The position numbers and the translations under genes are program-made. DNA of 64,000 nt. It comes from Lobulomyces angularis. Lineage: Eukaryota; Chytridiomycota; Chytridiomycetes; Lobulomycetales; Lobulomycetaceae. The notes under the pieces were generated by a model that was given only the letters and a program-made list of their open reading frames with translations, had not been told where the DNA came from and searched no databases. Position 1 is the first letter of the stretch. Each line of letters begins with the position of its first letter. The stretch covers positions 1,908 through 65,907 of the forward strand of contig JADHYX010000046.1 of the NCBI GenBank assembly GCA_027604685.1, read 5' to 3'. Below are positions 46,755 through 59,655 of the stretch, piece by piece.

Positions 46755-48374
46755 CTATGCAAAGTAGTCAAATGCTTTTTCCTCTTCGATCTCATTATCC
46801 TCGATACACTTTTCTTCGATTGTAAAGCACGCTTTTATATACAAATCTGACTCTCTTTCTTTCTCGAGATAGTGCAGCCAAACCTTTTCATTTAATGTTC
46901 TCATACAATCTTTTTCTTTGCGCATTAAAAAAAAACCCTCTTTCTTCAAAACTGCTAGATCACTTCTACTTAAATCTTCCAGTACTTCAAAATTATTTGA
47001 TTTTTTACTTAAAAAACTCACTAGGTTTTCTGAAGATTTAAAAAGTTGTCTAAAATTTGCCAGATTATTTTGAAGGACGATAATAACCTTTAAATTTACC
47101 TAACTCTTAGTTTCGTCCATATCCTTTCAAGCTGAACACACATCCTAATTACTACCACATTTCCATTAGTAGTGTCCATTGCATCATTTGCAGAGAAATT
47201 GTCAATTTTTGTAACAGATTTACCTTCAAAACTTAAGTAGTAAAATTGTTCTTCCAGTTCCTTAAATAAATAGTCATCCTGTGCTTCACACACTTCATAA
47301 AAAGGTAAGTGTATAGTTTCCGATAATTCATAAGGATTTGAAGAAGAGGGAATAGTTATGTTATTTTTTTTATATTCAAGCCCAACTAAATCGTTTCTTA
47401 AAAAAATTCCAAATTGAGTGCAATAGCCGAAGTCATCATCAGATTTCAATAATCCTACTCCACTGAAACATACTTGATATCCATACGTTAGAGCTTGCTC
47501 ATTCGCCCTTTTGAAATAAAAGTTTATTTTTTAAGTATTCATACCATTCATTGAATTCTAATCGAGTCCATTCGAATTTATGATCATAATGTCGAAATTG
47601 ACTCTCCTTACTTCCATATTTTAAATTGGGAAAGTGGACATTAAATTCTGCATTGGGTGTGGAAACTAAAAAAATATCAATTTAAACAATACTAAGAGTG
47701 TATCATTTTACCAATCATCACTTTTGGATTATATGCGCCTTGAGATAAGATTAATTAAATAAACAATAAATTAAAAAAACACATAACTCACCCAAAGTAA
47801 CTTTTGGAAATAAGAGAAGTTCGTTGGGACACAGATGCTCAATCACTTCAAGAGAGACAATTCCGTCATAGTTTAATAACCTTTCATCAATTTCCGACAC
47901 AGAGCCTTTATAAATGTCAACAGTCGCTTTTGACTCTCTCAAAAACCGCAAGTCATATTCATTTGGCTGCGATGCTAACTTGGCAAGTTCGATACAACCA
48001 TCATCTAAAATGCAAAAAGTTAGATCCATTTCAACACCTTCAATACCAATATCGAATCCTGCAATTTTATCAAAAAATCCATTTTTCAACACTTCAAGCA
48101 TGGCACCCTGTGCAATTTCATAAATTAGAATAAATATGCTAAGTACCTCACCGCAGCCTGCATCAATTACAGTCTTAATATTAAAATCTTTCAGTATAAG
48201 AAGCTGTAGAAAAAAAATATTGTATATAAAGTTACAATTGCGTACTTAAAGTTTAAAAAAAAATTCCATTTTAAATATTTGATTTCTTATCACTATTTTT
48301 AAAAAAAGTTTAATTACTGCTAAAGTTCTTCTTTGCATCCAAAGAGGAGGATCAAACAACTGCTTCGTAGTCAT
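46755..48374 (-). CDS. hen1: Hen1 small-RNA 2'-O-methyltransferase
   Basis: Methylates the 3'-terminal 2'-OH of small RNAs, protecting them from tailing and trimming in RNAi pathways. The start [19 protein letters not shown] is typical. The SAM site reads IDAGCGEGAMLEVL, followed by [11 protein letters not shown]. The metal-binding residues Glu, Glu and His lie in [20 protein letters not shown], and the further His in [20 protein letters not shown]. Downstream text ([26 protein letters not shown]) also follows HENMT1. The C-terminal 250 residues are poorly conserved and acidic. Six or more exons join in frame. Hen1 is patchily distributed in fungi, so its presence hints at a working small-RNA pathway. 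It diverges from a nuclease gene 174 bases away. Confidence 0.88.
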
Positions 48375-48548
48375 ATTAAATACAACCTTTTTTTTCTAAT
48401 AACAAAATGAGTTTTGTAGTCGAAAAAAAATTTTCAAACACTTTTCATTTCATTCATTTATATTCAGGGAGAGAAATCTCTCTATTTTGTAAAAGTAAGA
48501 TATTACTACATTTCTACTTTCATATTGATACAAAATTGAAGGAGCTAG

Positions 48549-49925
48549 ATGGTTTTAAGAGAATTTCTAAAAGTGCCAAGAGAGAAAAAGGATGAGATTA
48601 TTAAAAACTCAAATGACGTTAAACTATCCCTTATGACATACAATGTATTAGCTCAAGGTTTAATTCACCGGGATAGTTTTCCTGACGCAACCAAACTCTC
48701 CCTAAAAATTAAACATAGAATACCAAAAGTTCTTAGTGAAATTAAATTTCTGAATCCTGACTGCGCCTGGTAAGTCTTCAAATGAAATAAGTAATTTCAA
48801 CTACAGCATCATCATGATGTTTTTTAAGCTTTCAAGAAGTGGATGAATTTGAACGATTCTATAAAGAATTTTTAATTGCAAATAATTATGATTTTATATA
48901 TCAATATAGCCATGAAACTATTTCGTCATTGGAAAATAATACATCCGAGTGTCCGCCAGAGACTGTACATGGACTATTGACAATTTGGAAAAAAGAGAAA
49001 GTGAAATTGATAGACTATCAGTTTATAGATTTTGATAATCATGAACTGGTTTTCCCAACAAAAATAACTCCATACACTAAAAATATTGCTACCATTTGCA
49101 TCTTTGAATTTTTGAATGACCTTAATAAAGGTTTCGCTGTCACTAACAACCATTTATATTGGAGGTTTTCTTATTTATGTTAAATTTTAATAACTATCTT
49201 TATTTATTAGGTATCAAGCTGGTTTGTTACTAATATATGAATTATTGTCAATAAAAAGATTTATTTATTTTTTTTATTGGTGATGGGTAGTCTATGAAAA
49301 ATTGCGACAAATTTATGTGTTGCTGACAGAAGTTAAAAAAAGTAGAGATAGATACAATTTTCAATTTTTTTGCTGTGGTGATTTCAACTTTGAACCAATG
49401 GACATTCCCTATTATATTTTGACTAGAAAAGAACTATCTTCAGAATTGCGAAATACAGCCGAAATTGTTAAGCACCCAGGTAGTGATAGGGAAAATCCCA
49501 TTGTCTCGGATGAAAATGGCAACGGTGATATTGATTATAAAGAAATACCGCCAGAAGAATTAATTGATAAACTGTATACGTTACCTAAATTAAAATCATG
49601 TTACTATAATTACGCGAATTTGTTATCAAAGGAACGATACAACTGCAATCCTCAATGGAAAGAAAACGAAGTCTTATGGACTGGAGAGCCAGCCTATACT
49701 AATTACGGTCCGTGGAAGGGTACGATTTTTATTTATTAGTATTTTTTTAACCCTTTCTTAGGCACATTGGACTATATTTTTATGTTAGTTGAAGAAGGAC
49801 CAAGTAAGGTAATTTTGGATTCAGTTTTATATATTCCTACCGCAGAGGAATTAAAAAAGTCCTTACCCAATGAAGAGTTTGGTAGTGATCATATTTCGTT
49901 AATGGCAAATTTTTACATTCTGTAA
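48549..49925 (+). CDS. Ngl/Angel-type endonuclease-exonuclease-phosphatase (CCR4-like RNA exonuclease)
   Basis: Mg-dependent 3' exonuclease of the Ccr4/Ngl family, acting on poly(A) or rRNA ends in relatives. Motifs in order: DVKLSLMTYNVLAQGLIHRD and the catalytic Glu in FQEVDEFERFY; NNHLYWRYQAVYEKLRQIYV; CCGDFNFEPMDIPYY; WTGEPAYTNYG then TLDYIFMLVEEG; and FGSDHISLMANFYIL at the end, with the catalytic Asp-His pair. MTYNVLAQ.LI resembles yeast Ngl1-3 more than Ccr4, and there is no leucine-rich repeat domain. Six exons join in frame, one intron containing TTACTAAT. The start at 48549 has an in-frame TAG immediately before it. The stop is at 49923-49925. Confidence 0.87.
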
Positions 49926-50394
49926 CACTAAGAAATTCAATAAGATAAATAAATTTTTCTTGAATATGATCTAAACCCTTTACACTACTATAATGAGCAT
50001 TTCATTAATATCAACTGTTCCTATACCAACTAGGTTTAGTCCTGTTTATTTTTCTTTTGTTGGTTTATTTTACTTTTTATACACTATTTCTACAATTTGG
50101 GTGGACTCTATACGCGTTTAACGTTATGATGTTCTCTTTGGTAATGGTAAGCATAGGTGGAGTTGAATTAACGGTAAAAAAGACAGCAAAAAAAAGTTGC
50201 GATGTACAAGTTTTTAGATTGCAAGAATTAAATCTCCAAAGCCTTCTGTTACACAGAAGTGAAAGAGCAATAATTTTTTTAAATTTTTTCATCAAATTAA
50301 ACATAAAATTCAGGTGAGACAAGTGAAACGTTACTCATAAACTAAATCATTATTTAAATTTTAACTTTTAATCAACAACCATGTAGTTATATAG
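49926..50394. other. Intergenic region with ambiguous open frames
   Basis: Overlapping frames lie on both strands. On plus, 49993-50110 encodes a hydrophobic MSISLISTVPIPTRFSPVYF segment. On minus, an antisense frame covers 50077-50322. Neither gives a complete gene with good splice sites. The region also holds the start-stop ATGTAG just before the NDT80-family gene. Confidence 0.35.
50381..50386 (+). promoter_or_regulatory. Start-stop element (ATGTAG) upstream of NDT80-family gene
   Basis: An ATG followed directly by TAG, 8 bases before the main ATG at 50395. If it lies in the leader, it would be a minimal upstream ORF able to reduce initiation at the main start. The transcript start is unknown, so this is conditional. 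Confidence 0.3.
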
Positions 50395-52083
50395 ATGGAA
50401 GCTACCTACGAAGAAACTTCAAATACCCAAGAAAATCAAGACCAAACTTCCAGCTCACTTGCTAATCAGCCATACATGAGTGAACCGTATTCTTCTCAGT
50501 ATGGCCAGAATATTGCCTAGTATGCTTCATATGCATTTGAGATTGAAATTTAATTAATTTTACAATTTTTTATTAGCGCTCAGCAATATTACTATCAGCA
50601 GGCACATCAAGGAGCCCCAGACCCAAATTCTTATGCTGAAATAGATCCTAACTCTTCTAATGAGCTTACTGTAGATCCAAACGCACCTATTGGTGGGGCA
50701 GATGGCGCTCCTTACGATGGTCTTGATTCACCTGGTGCTGCTGCTCGAAAATCAAGATTAAACTCTGAAGCTGGCCCTTTTTTTAATGCTACAAAGCAAT
50801 TGTGTAATCTTTATTCCATAGATAGAAGTAGATCGTAAGTATTTTAACTTTTTTTTTTAGTAAAATGTGAAAAAAAAAAAAAAAAAATGTCTAGTTTCGC
50901 AGCAAGATTAACCCCTAGAATTGATCGAGGTTTTTTTTTGGCAGATAATGATTGGACTTGTTACAGAAGAAATTACTTTCAAGTTAGTATATCATATACA
51001 GCAGTGGATGGCGCTGGAAATAAAGTGGAGCTTCCTTGTCTGGTTGAATTGGAAGGTAGAGGTTTAAGAACTGTAAACCAATTCATGGTTGGAGTCATGG
51101 CAAGAACTTCAAACGGATCAAGGGAAATTGATTTAATACAACATACAGCGAAGCGAGATAAAGGACCACAAATTGTTCCTCAACCAAAACCCTGTGAACC
51201 TCAAGATCCTTCTATCGCTTACGGGATGTCTAGAAATGAAAATGACACATCACATACGGTTATCTTTGAAAGGTTACAGTTTAAGTCTGCAACAGCAAAC
51301 AATGGAAAAAGGAGAGCTGCTCAACAATACCATGTGGTATTTGCAGAGCTTCTCGCTAGATGTGACGATGGATGTATTGCTCGCGTTGCGTCTACTGAAT
51401 CAGCACCCCTAGTAGTGCGTGGTCGAGCTCCAGGGCACTACGCCAGCATTAGTGGATCAAAACGGAACCAAATGGCTGATACGGAAGAGGAAAATTATGG
51501 AGAAGGTAATGAAAGTGGTGCCCCAGATTATGCTCAGGAATATCAGTCGCAACAAGGTTTGTTGTTTTCATTATTTTAAAAAGTTAACATGTTATCAGCG
51601 CATGGAATGCCATTGCCACCACCTGGTTCAAATCATCATATGAGCTACACTGCATACACTGCACCTACTGCTCAATCACTACAACAACCACCAAACTCTC
51701 ATCCTGGAGGATATTACCCTACAGTTCAGCAAGAATATTATTATCCTTATGCAGATGCCGCTGTGTGGGCAAATGCTGCTGCTGGTAATAGTAAAAAATT
51801 TTTTTATCTTATAACTTTTTTTTTAGCCGCTGCTCAAGCCGTTAAAACTGGCCTAGATAGTGAACAGCCTAGATTCGATTATCCATATGGAATGCCAGGA
51901 CAACAGATGCTAAGTGATCTCACAAACTCCCAGCAGGATGGAGAAGAATCTAATGGACAACTTCCTACTCCCCAGAATGTTTCACCAACTTCACAAAAAG
52001 TAGGCGAGTCGTCTGCATCTGCAAATCCACCTACTTCAACTTCGAAACCAAAAAAATCAAAAAAAGATAAAGTTAAAGCCTAG
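50395..52083 (+). CDS. NDT80/PhoG-type transcription factor
   Basis: DNA-binding regulator of the Ndt80 family, which controls meiosis, nutrient sensing or cell death in fungi. A Gln/Ser/Tyr-rich leader (two small exons) is followed by the DNA-binding domain. It reads FAARLTPRIDRGFFLADNDW, TCYRRNYFQVSISYTAVDGA, ELEGRGLRTVNQFMVGVMAR, TVIFERLQFKSATANNGKRR, then AAQQYHVVFAELLARC and SAPLVVRGRAPGHYAS. RNYF, LQFKSATANNGKRRA and VRGR.P.HY are the family signatures. The C-terminus is rich in Pro, Tyr, Gln and Ser, like an activation region, and ends in Lys-rich SKPKKSKKDKVKA. Exons join at PYSSQYGQNIA|YAQQYYY and RS|SFAAR. Confidence 0.9.
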
Positions 52084-52521
52084 CAGTGTTGTTGGGAAGC
52101 TTACAGTATTTTTATTTATTAACGTTTTTTTTAAAGTTTTTTTTTTGAATGTACATAAGAAATATTTTATATCACTGAATATAGTTTCTTGTCTGAATTT
52201 CAGTTTTTATAAGTTTTTTAAATAGTACGGGCAAGAAAGTTAAATTTATTGAACTAATTAAGTATGGAAAATGAATTAATAGAAGCTGAAGAAAATTTCT
52301 ATTTTAAAAATAGTAATTATTAAATTATTGAACGCCAATTTTAAAAATATTAGTTTACGAAAATGTTAATTAAAAGTCATAATATTAAATATATTGACAG
52401 CATCTATGAAAAGATCGCCTGACTTTTAAAATATTGGAAGTAACAGAAAAGAAGAGATAATAGATGTAAAAAATCGAGGTTAATAAATAAGGATATAAAA
52501 TGCTGAGGGATTCTTCGTTAG
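52084..52521. other. Convergent intergenic region
   Basis: Lies between the ends of the NDT80-family gene (+) and the folate gene (-). AT-rich, with no open frame or structured element recognised. It probably holds both 3' untranslated regions. Confidence 0.5.
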
Positions 52522-55119
52522 CTATAGCAAATTGGGATTGAAGCAACAATCTGCTACAGCAACAACACTTGATATTTCTTTCACATCATGTACTCTTAAT
52601 AACAAAACTGCTCCAGAAGCAATGGCAACTGAACATGCACCTGCGGTACCATATAATCTTTTATTATCCTTAGGGTCTTTGCTGTTAACAGCAGCGCCAA
52701 TAAAGCCTTTCCTGCTTGGTCCAACCAGTAAAGGAAATCCTTTCAAGTGGCCATTTGAAACTAGAACTTTCAAATCCCTCAACAACTTGAAATTTTGCTT
52801 CACTGTCTTTGCAAAACCGATACCAGGATCAATTAAAATCTTCCATCTTAATACTCCAGCAGATAATGCTAACTCCACTCTCTTTTGCAAACTCCTCTTA
52901 ATGCTACTGGTTATGTCTTCTCCACGATAGTCTGTTTTACTTTGCATGGTTTTTGGTGAACCTTTCATATGCATAATGCAAACCGCTGATTTTGTTTTCG
53001 CCCAAAGCTTGATCATTTCTGTTTGAGCTAAATCTCCTTCATCATCATCAACAAACCCCAATCCACCAGTGACGTCATTAATCATATCACAACCAGCTTC
53101 TAACGCAGCCGCAGCAACTGCTGGTCGATATGTATCTACAGAAATTGAAATGGTACATAGCTTAGGATCATTTCTAATGGCTTTAATAACTGGAATAACG
53201 CGCTCCAATTCTACTTCCAGGCTAACTTCATCAGCGCCTGGTCTTGTAGACTGACCACCAATGTCAATAATTCCCGCACCATCTTCAATCAATGCTTCAA
53301 CTTTCAACAGTACCTTTTCCATATTAAGTTTCTCTTCACTAGAGTTCATCAGGTTCATTCCATCACTAAATGAGTCCGAAGTAACATTCAGAATCCCCAT
53401 CAATATGGTTGGCCCGTTACAAAGTTTCCACACTTTGTCACCAATTGGATATACTTTATAAATTGCAGGCTTAGTGGAAATTGGATGTCCATTTTCTCTT
53501 TCTTCTTCTTTTAAAACTTCAAAGTTATATTCTAAACTGGACAGTAGTTGTGTAGAAGTTCTGCACAAAACTGGGTGCTCCAGATTGGGTGCAATACTAA
53601 AATAATTACAAAAAATTAATTTCAAATTATTTTTTCATACTCCACTAGCGGGCGCAAAACAAATTCCCTTTCATGGACTCGTGCATGAGGAATAATTAAG
53701 TCCTTTTCATGAATTGTCAAATCATCAAAATATAATATATCCAGATCTATAGGTCGAGGACCATTAGTAACTCGAACTCCTAAAGCTTCTCTACCAAGTT
53801 CTTTTTCAATATTCTGTAAATACCTCAGTAAAACTTTTGGATCCATAGATGTTGAAACCTTCAAAGAATATCTGTTAAAAAAATTCTAAATTGCCGCGTT
53901 CTACCTTCACCACAGCGTTTAAGAACATTGGCTGGTCTTTTACATACATTGCTTCAGTCTCATATAAAAAGGATGTCTCTTTAACCTTTAGTAAGTTTGA
54001 AATATTCATCTTTGAAATTGCTAGTTCTAAGTTCTTGGATCTATTTCCTTCATTGGTCCCCAAAGCTATAAAAGCAGTATGGTTTAGATCTACATCTTCA
54101 TAAAGATGTTGAGCGTTTTTTATAAAGTTGCTATCAAATTCATTTAATTAATATAGACGTATATATTGGTACTTACAAATCATCAAAAGTTCTTGTAACT
54201 TCAACACTAGTGCTGTCCGCGAAGGTGTTTGCGTTTGGTTTATAGATTTGAACAGTAATCTAAATAAAAAAAAAAATAAAAAAAAAATGAAAATCTTAGC
54301 AGGTAAAATAAACAAATGTGCCTTTGGAACTAAGCAATCAACAACACAAGTTTTGGCAATAGCCAATGCTAAGGCTTCTAAAGTTTTAAATTTTGATTCA
54401 TCCACAAATTCATACACTACGTTACAGATAGTCCGGTAATCATGAGATTTTTCACTTAAGTGAATAATTAGACTCAACGTTAAACGTTGTTTCTCTTGTC
54501 GCTCCCAGCTGTACAAACCAATAATGGCGTTTAAATTCAAATTTTTTATTATTGTCAAGTCTGTGGGATTTTTATGATCCCTTCCTCTGGAAATTAAACA
54601 CGACGCATAGTCAGCAAGTAACAAGGCTCTATTTTAAATAATATAATTTAATTTTCTTTGCAGTTTTTAAAAAGGTTGATAACTTTAAATGGGGACAAAT
54701 GTCTCTTTAATCGAAAGTAAAAAATTGAGGTACGCTCAAAATAAAGAATAATTGGTTTGTAAAAATTTCCTGACCTAGGTTTTCTGAGTTCCAGTTCAAC
54801 ATTTTTTATAACGTCGTTCTTCAAAATTACTTCAGATAATTTTTGCGCCAGCTCATGAATTGTCTTTATAGATTGATTTTCTTTAATTGTTTTGGTAATC
54901 TTAAAAAATATTAATTTAATGCCAAAGTATGAAGAAAATATTCGATACATCATTGTTAATGGTTGAATAATTAACGCTTTTTTTTAAGTTATCCCTTTCA
55001 TCTAACTTTTCAATTTCCATAGTAACATTTAAAATTAATGGTTGTTCCTTCACACGGCTCCAGTTATCCATTCCACATATGGTTGATAATTTTAAGTTAT
55101 TTATTGAAACCTTATCCAT
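52522..55119 (-). CDS. fol1: Trifunctional folate synthesis protein (DHNA-HPPK-DHPS)
   Basis: One chain for three steps from dihydroneopterin to dihydropteroate. Two FolB-like domains come first: MDKVSINNLKLSTICGMDNW with VKEQPLILNVTMEIEKLDE, then LTIIKNLNLNAIIGLYSWER with LTLSLIIHLSEKSHDYR. HPPK follows: AFIALGTNEGNRSKNLELAI, ETEAMYVKDQPMFLNAVVKV, and VTNGPRPIDLDILYFDDLTI with IPHARVHEREFVLRPL. DHPS ends the protein: LMGILNVTSDSFSDGMNLMN, IIDIGGQSTRPGADEVSLEV, ISVDTYRPAVAAAALEAGCD and GPSRKGF. Domain order matches fungal Fol1/Fas. The sulfa-site loop STRPGA keeps the usual Thr and Pro. Six or more exons; the start at 55119 gives the usual short lead into FolB. Confidence 0.95.
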
Positions 55120-55312
55120 TTTTTCTTTTTTTTTTTTTTTTTTCCCAAAAATTTGGAGATCTTACATTATATTCATTTATTAATTTAATATAATTCTATT
55201 TGCCTTCAAAGTAATATTATGCAATTCAAAATAGTTACAAGTATTTAAATATTAATCCTATTTTTTGCACTTTAATTAGAAAAAACATAACTTTCTTGTT
55301 GAGGACGGATTC

Positions 55313-57797
55313 TATCCCTGCAACCCAATCCAACTTGAACGACCACCTCCATTATGTAATTGTAATGGGCCATTACTCAAACTTTGTCCACCTTTTTCTG
55401 CAGAAGACACACACCACTCATACCATACTTTATTACTATCAGTTCTTCTCCATATGTGAATCTCCACTTCTCCATTAGCAGATAAATACATTGGAGTCTA
55501 AAATTAATTTAATAAAAATTAATTTTAAAAGATTACCTTTATTGGAAAGTATATGGGAAACCACGAATTCATATCCTTTGAATGATCATCTGGGTGTGTG
55601 CTAAGAAAGACATCTTTATACAAAGTTGCATGAAAATATCCCGCCATCCCATGCTGAAATAAAAATTAATTATGCTAATTTAAATCAGTGCTAAAGAGTA
55701 CCATGAAAATCCCATTTTTGCCGATGCTATTTCCATCAACATTAAATTTCAAAATTTCGTATCTATTGTTATGAAGATTAAAATTTTCGTGGCCTAATCT
55801 TGTTTCAAAATTTTTCTCTCTATAAGGATGACAATATGTGAATACCTTTTGTGGTTTTGCTTAAAAAAAAAAAACATGTTTAGAGAAAAATACACGCACT
55901 CTTACAAATGTGAACTGCTCTATGGATTTTAACAACATATCCTGTTTCATAGCTGGAATTAACATAATTACTTAATTTTGACTGTGGTAAAGTTGACACC
56001 TGCTGATGAAGTTTTGTACTTGAGATTGGATTGAGATAACTTGTATAACTACAAGGAATTGAGATTCCAGAGCTTTTCAAAAATTTTTGTGCTCCATCTA
56101 AACATTCAGGAGAAAGTTCATTGTCACCAAAAGAACCCAGTAATTCACTTATTAATATGTCGCACTAAAAAACAAAAAAATTGTAAATTTTACTTTATAA
56201 TAGAGTATACTTGTTCTGGCGCAACCCAGTACCGCATATCAGAGTTCACTACAGTTACCGAATCCCCCCACAAAGATTTTTTTTTTTCTAACAAACTGGC
56301 AAATGAATTAATAACAGAGAATGACGAAGCAGTTAAAAAAAAAAAAATATTGTTTTACACTACGTATGCATTCGGATTCTTATCTAAAGCGTATATTTTT
56401 ACTTTTCTTCCACTCCGATTAGCAGCATTAAGTGAATTCTGCACCAACGGTCCTCTTCCTGCACCTACAACCATAACTACACTAAGAGCAATTGTTCAAA
56501 ATTCAAAAAGATAAATTCCTTAATACGTTACTGAATTAGGATCATCCGAGGAACGATCCATCAGAGCTTTGTAAATGGCCTAATGTAGTTATATAAAAAT
56601 AAAAAGGACTTTTTTACCTCTTCATACAGTTGATACTTTTTGGGGCAACTTTCGAATACCTCATAAGTTGAAGATTCGAGATGATCCATTAAGGGCTATT
56701 TTTTTGGTATTCATTAATGTGATAAAACAACTGTACCTGCAGTGGCGCCTGAAGAAAACTTGATTGTTAACATAATATTTTATATTAAAATTGAAAATTC
56801 AATATAATGTTTTACTCATAGTAATCTCTGCATAAGGCATCCTGTTCACTTAAGGTTGGTAAGTTGTTATATAAGTACCAAATGTAATCGAGGTAAGCGG
56901 ATATGCCGCCTTTGTTGCCAACAGGATTAGTACTCTCAGAAGACAGTGCCAATCTTACTGGTACCTATTTCAAACTTCCTTAATAATTTCTGATGTTGTG
57001 GAGTTGTTACCTCCATAAACAGAGCCAAAAATTGCTGATGACATTTTTTTAAAGCAGGGTACTTCAAATTATTGGAAAGGAAGCAGCTGGTTTTTACTAT
57101 AACTAATGAAACTGGCTCTGCAAACCACTTTTTTAACGCTTCTTCTTGAGAATTTAACTCCAGTACTATAAAAAAAATTAGGCACCCGGCAAACAATAAT
57201 ACCAACAGATAATCTAACATTATCTTCGCAGACACTTTTGATAAAACTAAAAGTTTCCCAACCTTGTTCAGAAGAGGCAGGAATCCTAATCCAGATCTAA
57301 ATAAAGTATCATGTAAAAAGTCAATAAAATAAGATGTTTAAGCACGTTTATATAAGGGCAATTATTCAGCATAGAGTTTATAAATCTGGCAAAATTCATG
57401 ACAATTCTAGTATTTATGTGATCTTCATTAACATTCTTAACCGATAAAATTAATGGCACTGGAAATAAAACACAAGTAATTCCTAGAAAAGCAGCCCACT
57501 CTAGTTCCCTTTTTAGTTTAGATTCAGCAGATTGCAACAGCACTGGATCATTCGAAAACAAATTTTCTATTGAAGAAACTTTCCCCACATGGGAATAAGG
57601 ATCATCTATCACTTAGGGTAAATGACAATTTTTGATAAAGGAAAGTTACCCGTAGTGTTTAGATGATATCCATCAGAATTAACCTTTTTCAAGTTTGTTA
57701 TGGCGAAATTAAAATTATTGTTTTTAAAAAAATTGTTATCCATCAAATCATCTTCTTTGGAAATTATCTCTAGTCCTACAGATAAACTCTTCGTCAT
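55313..57797 (-). CDS. skb1: Protein arginine methyltransferase 5 (Skb1/Hsl7/PRMT5)
   Basis: Type II arginine methyltransferase making symmetric dimethylarginine on Sm proteins, histones and others. The N-terminal TIM-barrel part covers roughly 57800-56850. The Rossmann part has [20 protein letters not shown] followed by [16 protein letters not shown]. The double-Glu loop reads [20 protein letters not shown]. The beta-barrel end is diagnostic: [40 protein letters not shown] and [11 protein letters not shown], stopping at 55313-55315. Many exons with introns of 35-75 nt. Its partner MEP50 is not in the window. The start [20 protein letters not shown] at 57797 is the first in-frame ATG. Confidence 0.92.
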
Positions 57798-58233
57798 TAT
57801 TTTGAATTGATTGAAATTACTCTTTTTTCTTATTAAAAAAAAAAAAAAAAAACTAGTAAAAAAAGTTATTGAAGGAAAAGTTAAAAGAACCTTCTTTGAA
57901 AAATTAGTTTTTCCTCATAGTAATTTATTTCTGATTACCTTTTTGTTGATGCATCTAATACTCTACACTAGAAAGGTTTTAGACCTGTTTTTCTTAGTAC
58001 TTTCCTATTGTACCATTGTATAATGTGGTTATTAAAGCAATAAACTGCATGTAACTGCATTTAACTGTAAATAATCAAATTCAATTAAGCAAAATGAACC
58101 TTCTTTAGCCTTGATACAATCTCTATTATTGTACCAAAATTTTTTGAAAATTTCCAAAAATTTAATTGATTTCAATAATTAAAAATAGTGTTATAATTGT
58201 TGTTCTGTACTTTCAAAACTTTAGTGACTTACT
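57798..58233. promoter_or_regulatory. Shared upstream region of divergent PRMT5 and GRASP genes
   Basis: About 435 bases between two divergent start codons. A plus-strand open frame at 57811-58023 is homopolymer-rich and lacks a recognisable pattern. No defined sites were found. Confidence 0.35.
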
Positions 58234-59483
58234 ATGGGAAATGAGCAGTCAACATTAGAATTGGAAGAAAATGCTGCTTCGTCTAAAGGATATCATGTTT
58301 TGAAAGTAATTTCTGGTTCACCAGCATTTGAAGCTGGTTTGGATCCATATTTTGACTATATCTTATTTGTGAATGGTTACAGAACAGATAAAGAATCAAT
58401 AATACTGACCGAAGCTATGAGGTCTAATGTGAATCAAGTTGTTACGTTAATTGTTTATTCCTCCAAGAGACAAGATGTTCGAGGTATTTTAATATAAAAT
58501 TATCCATTTAATTCAAAACAGAGGTGAAAATTACTCCTTCTGACAAATGGGGTCGACCTGAGGATGGTTTGACAGGTTGTAGAGTGAGATTTTGTGATTA
58601 CGAAGGTGCTGCTGAAAATGTTTGGCATGTCTTGGTACAATTTAGAATCTAAAATATTTAATACTTAACTTTTGAATTATTGATATAATTTACTTATGTA
58701 TGATTGAATTTAATTTTTTTTTCAGACAGTTCACCCAGATTCTCCTGCAGAAAATGCTGGTTTGCAATCTAATACGGACTATGTTGTTGGATCTCCAAAT
58801 CAGCACTTACGAGAAAAAAATGATTTATTTAAGTTAATTGAAGTACATTTGCAAAAGCCTTTGCAACTGTTGGTATATAATTCCACAATTGACGAAATCA
58901 GGGAGGTGTTGATACTACCAAATAAAGACTGGGGTGGCGTGGGATATTTAGGATGTGATATTGGATATGGGTAACAATTGTAAAACTGCAATCCTCCTAT
59001 GATACCAAAATTATATAATTCAAAAATATTTACTTTATTTTATTTTTATTTGAAAATGACTATAGATACCTGCACCGAATTCCGCTCAGTATAAACTCAA
59101 CATTTTACACTTCAAAAAGTAACAACCACATAGAAAACGAAGAAGATCTAGAACAAGTTATCAATACTGAAGCAAACGATAACATTTTGAACAGCAGTGG
59201 AGAAATTGAGATGGAAAGTTTAGAAGACATGGATACATCTGAATTACATTTATTAAATGAAAGGGAAGAAACTGAAAAAGTTAACTTTGTTGAGAATAAG
59301 ATACATAATAAATCTGCTGATGGCAATATAGTAAAGCAAAAGCTGCCTATCAAGGATCCAAATGTTTTTAATGATAATCAAAAAGTAGTCGAGATTGTAA
59401 ATAATAATTTAGAAAAATCAGATACAGTTGCAGTTGCTGCTGATATTGGTATTAGTCGCGATGTTGAATTGCCTACAAATTGA
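58234..59483 (+). CDS. grh1: GRASP/Grh1 Golgi stacking protein
   Basis: Peripheral Golgi/early secretory membrane protein with two PDZ-like GRASP domains. The start MGNEQS carries Gly2, the usual myristoylation residue. PDZ1: [20 protein letters not shown] with [20 protein letters not shown]2: [40 protein letters not shown] and the family signature [20 protein letters not shown]. The C-terminal tail is acidic, Ser/Asn-rich and unstructured, as in other members. Four exons with introns of 45-110 nt. The tail is short and ends LPTN. Confidence 0.93.
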
Positions 59484-59655
59484 AATGATTTTACTATCAT
59501 TTTGATATTTAAAAAATCACAGTTTCGTTTTTAGGTCATAAATATAATCAATTATAGAAAATTTTGTTAATTTTTTGAAGAAAAACATAATTATTTTAAC
59601 TATAGATAAAATCAAGAAATAAGAAGATATCGCAGGTACAACTTATAAAAAATCA

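Noticed and set aside
47804..48133. Plus-strand frames opposite Hen1
   Set aside because: They are antisense shadows of the conserved Hen1 methyltransferase exon.
49993..50322. Possible small membrane protein between the Ngl-type nuclease and NDT80-family genes
   Set aside because: A hydrophobic start and an FGWTLY segment recall small ER membrane proteins, but the frames do not join through acceptable introns.
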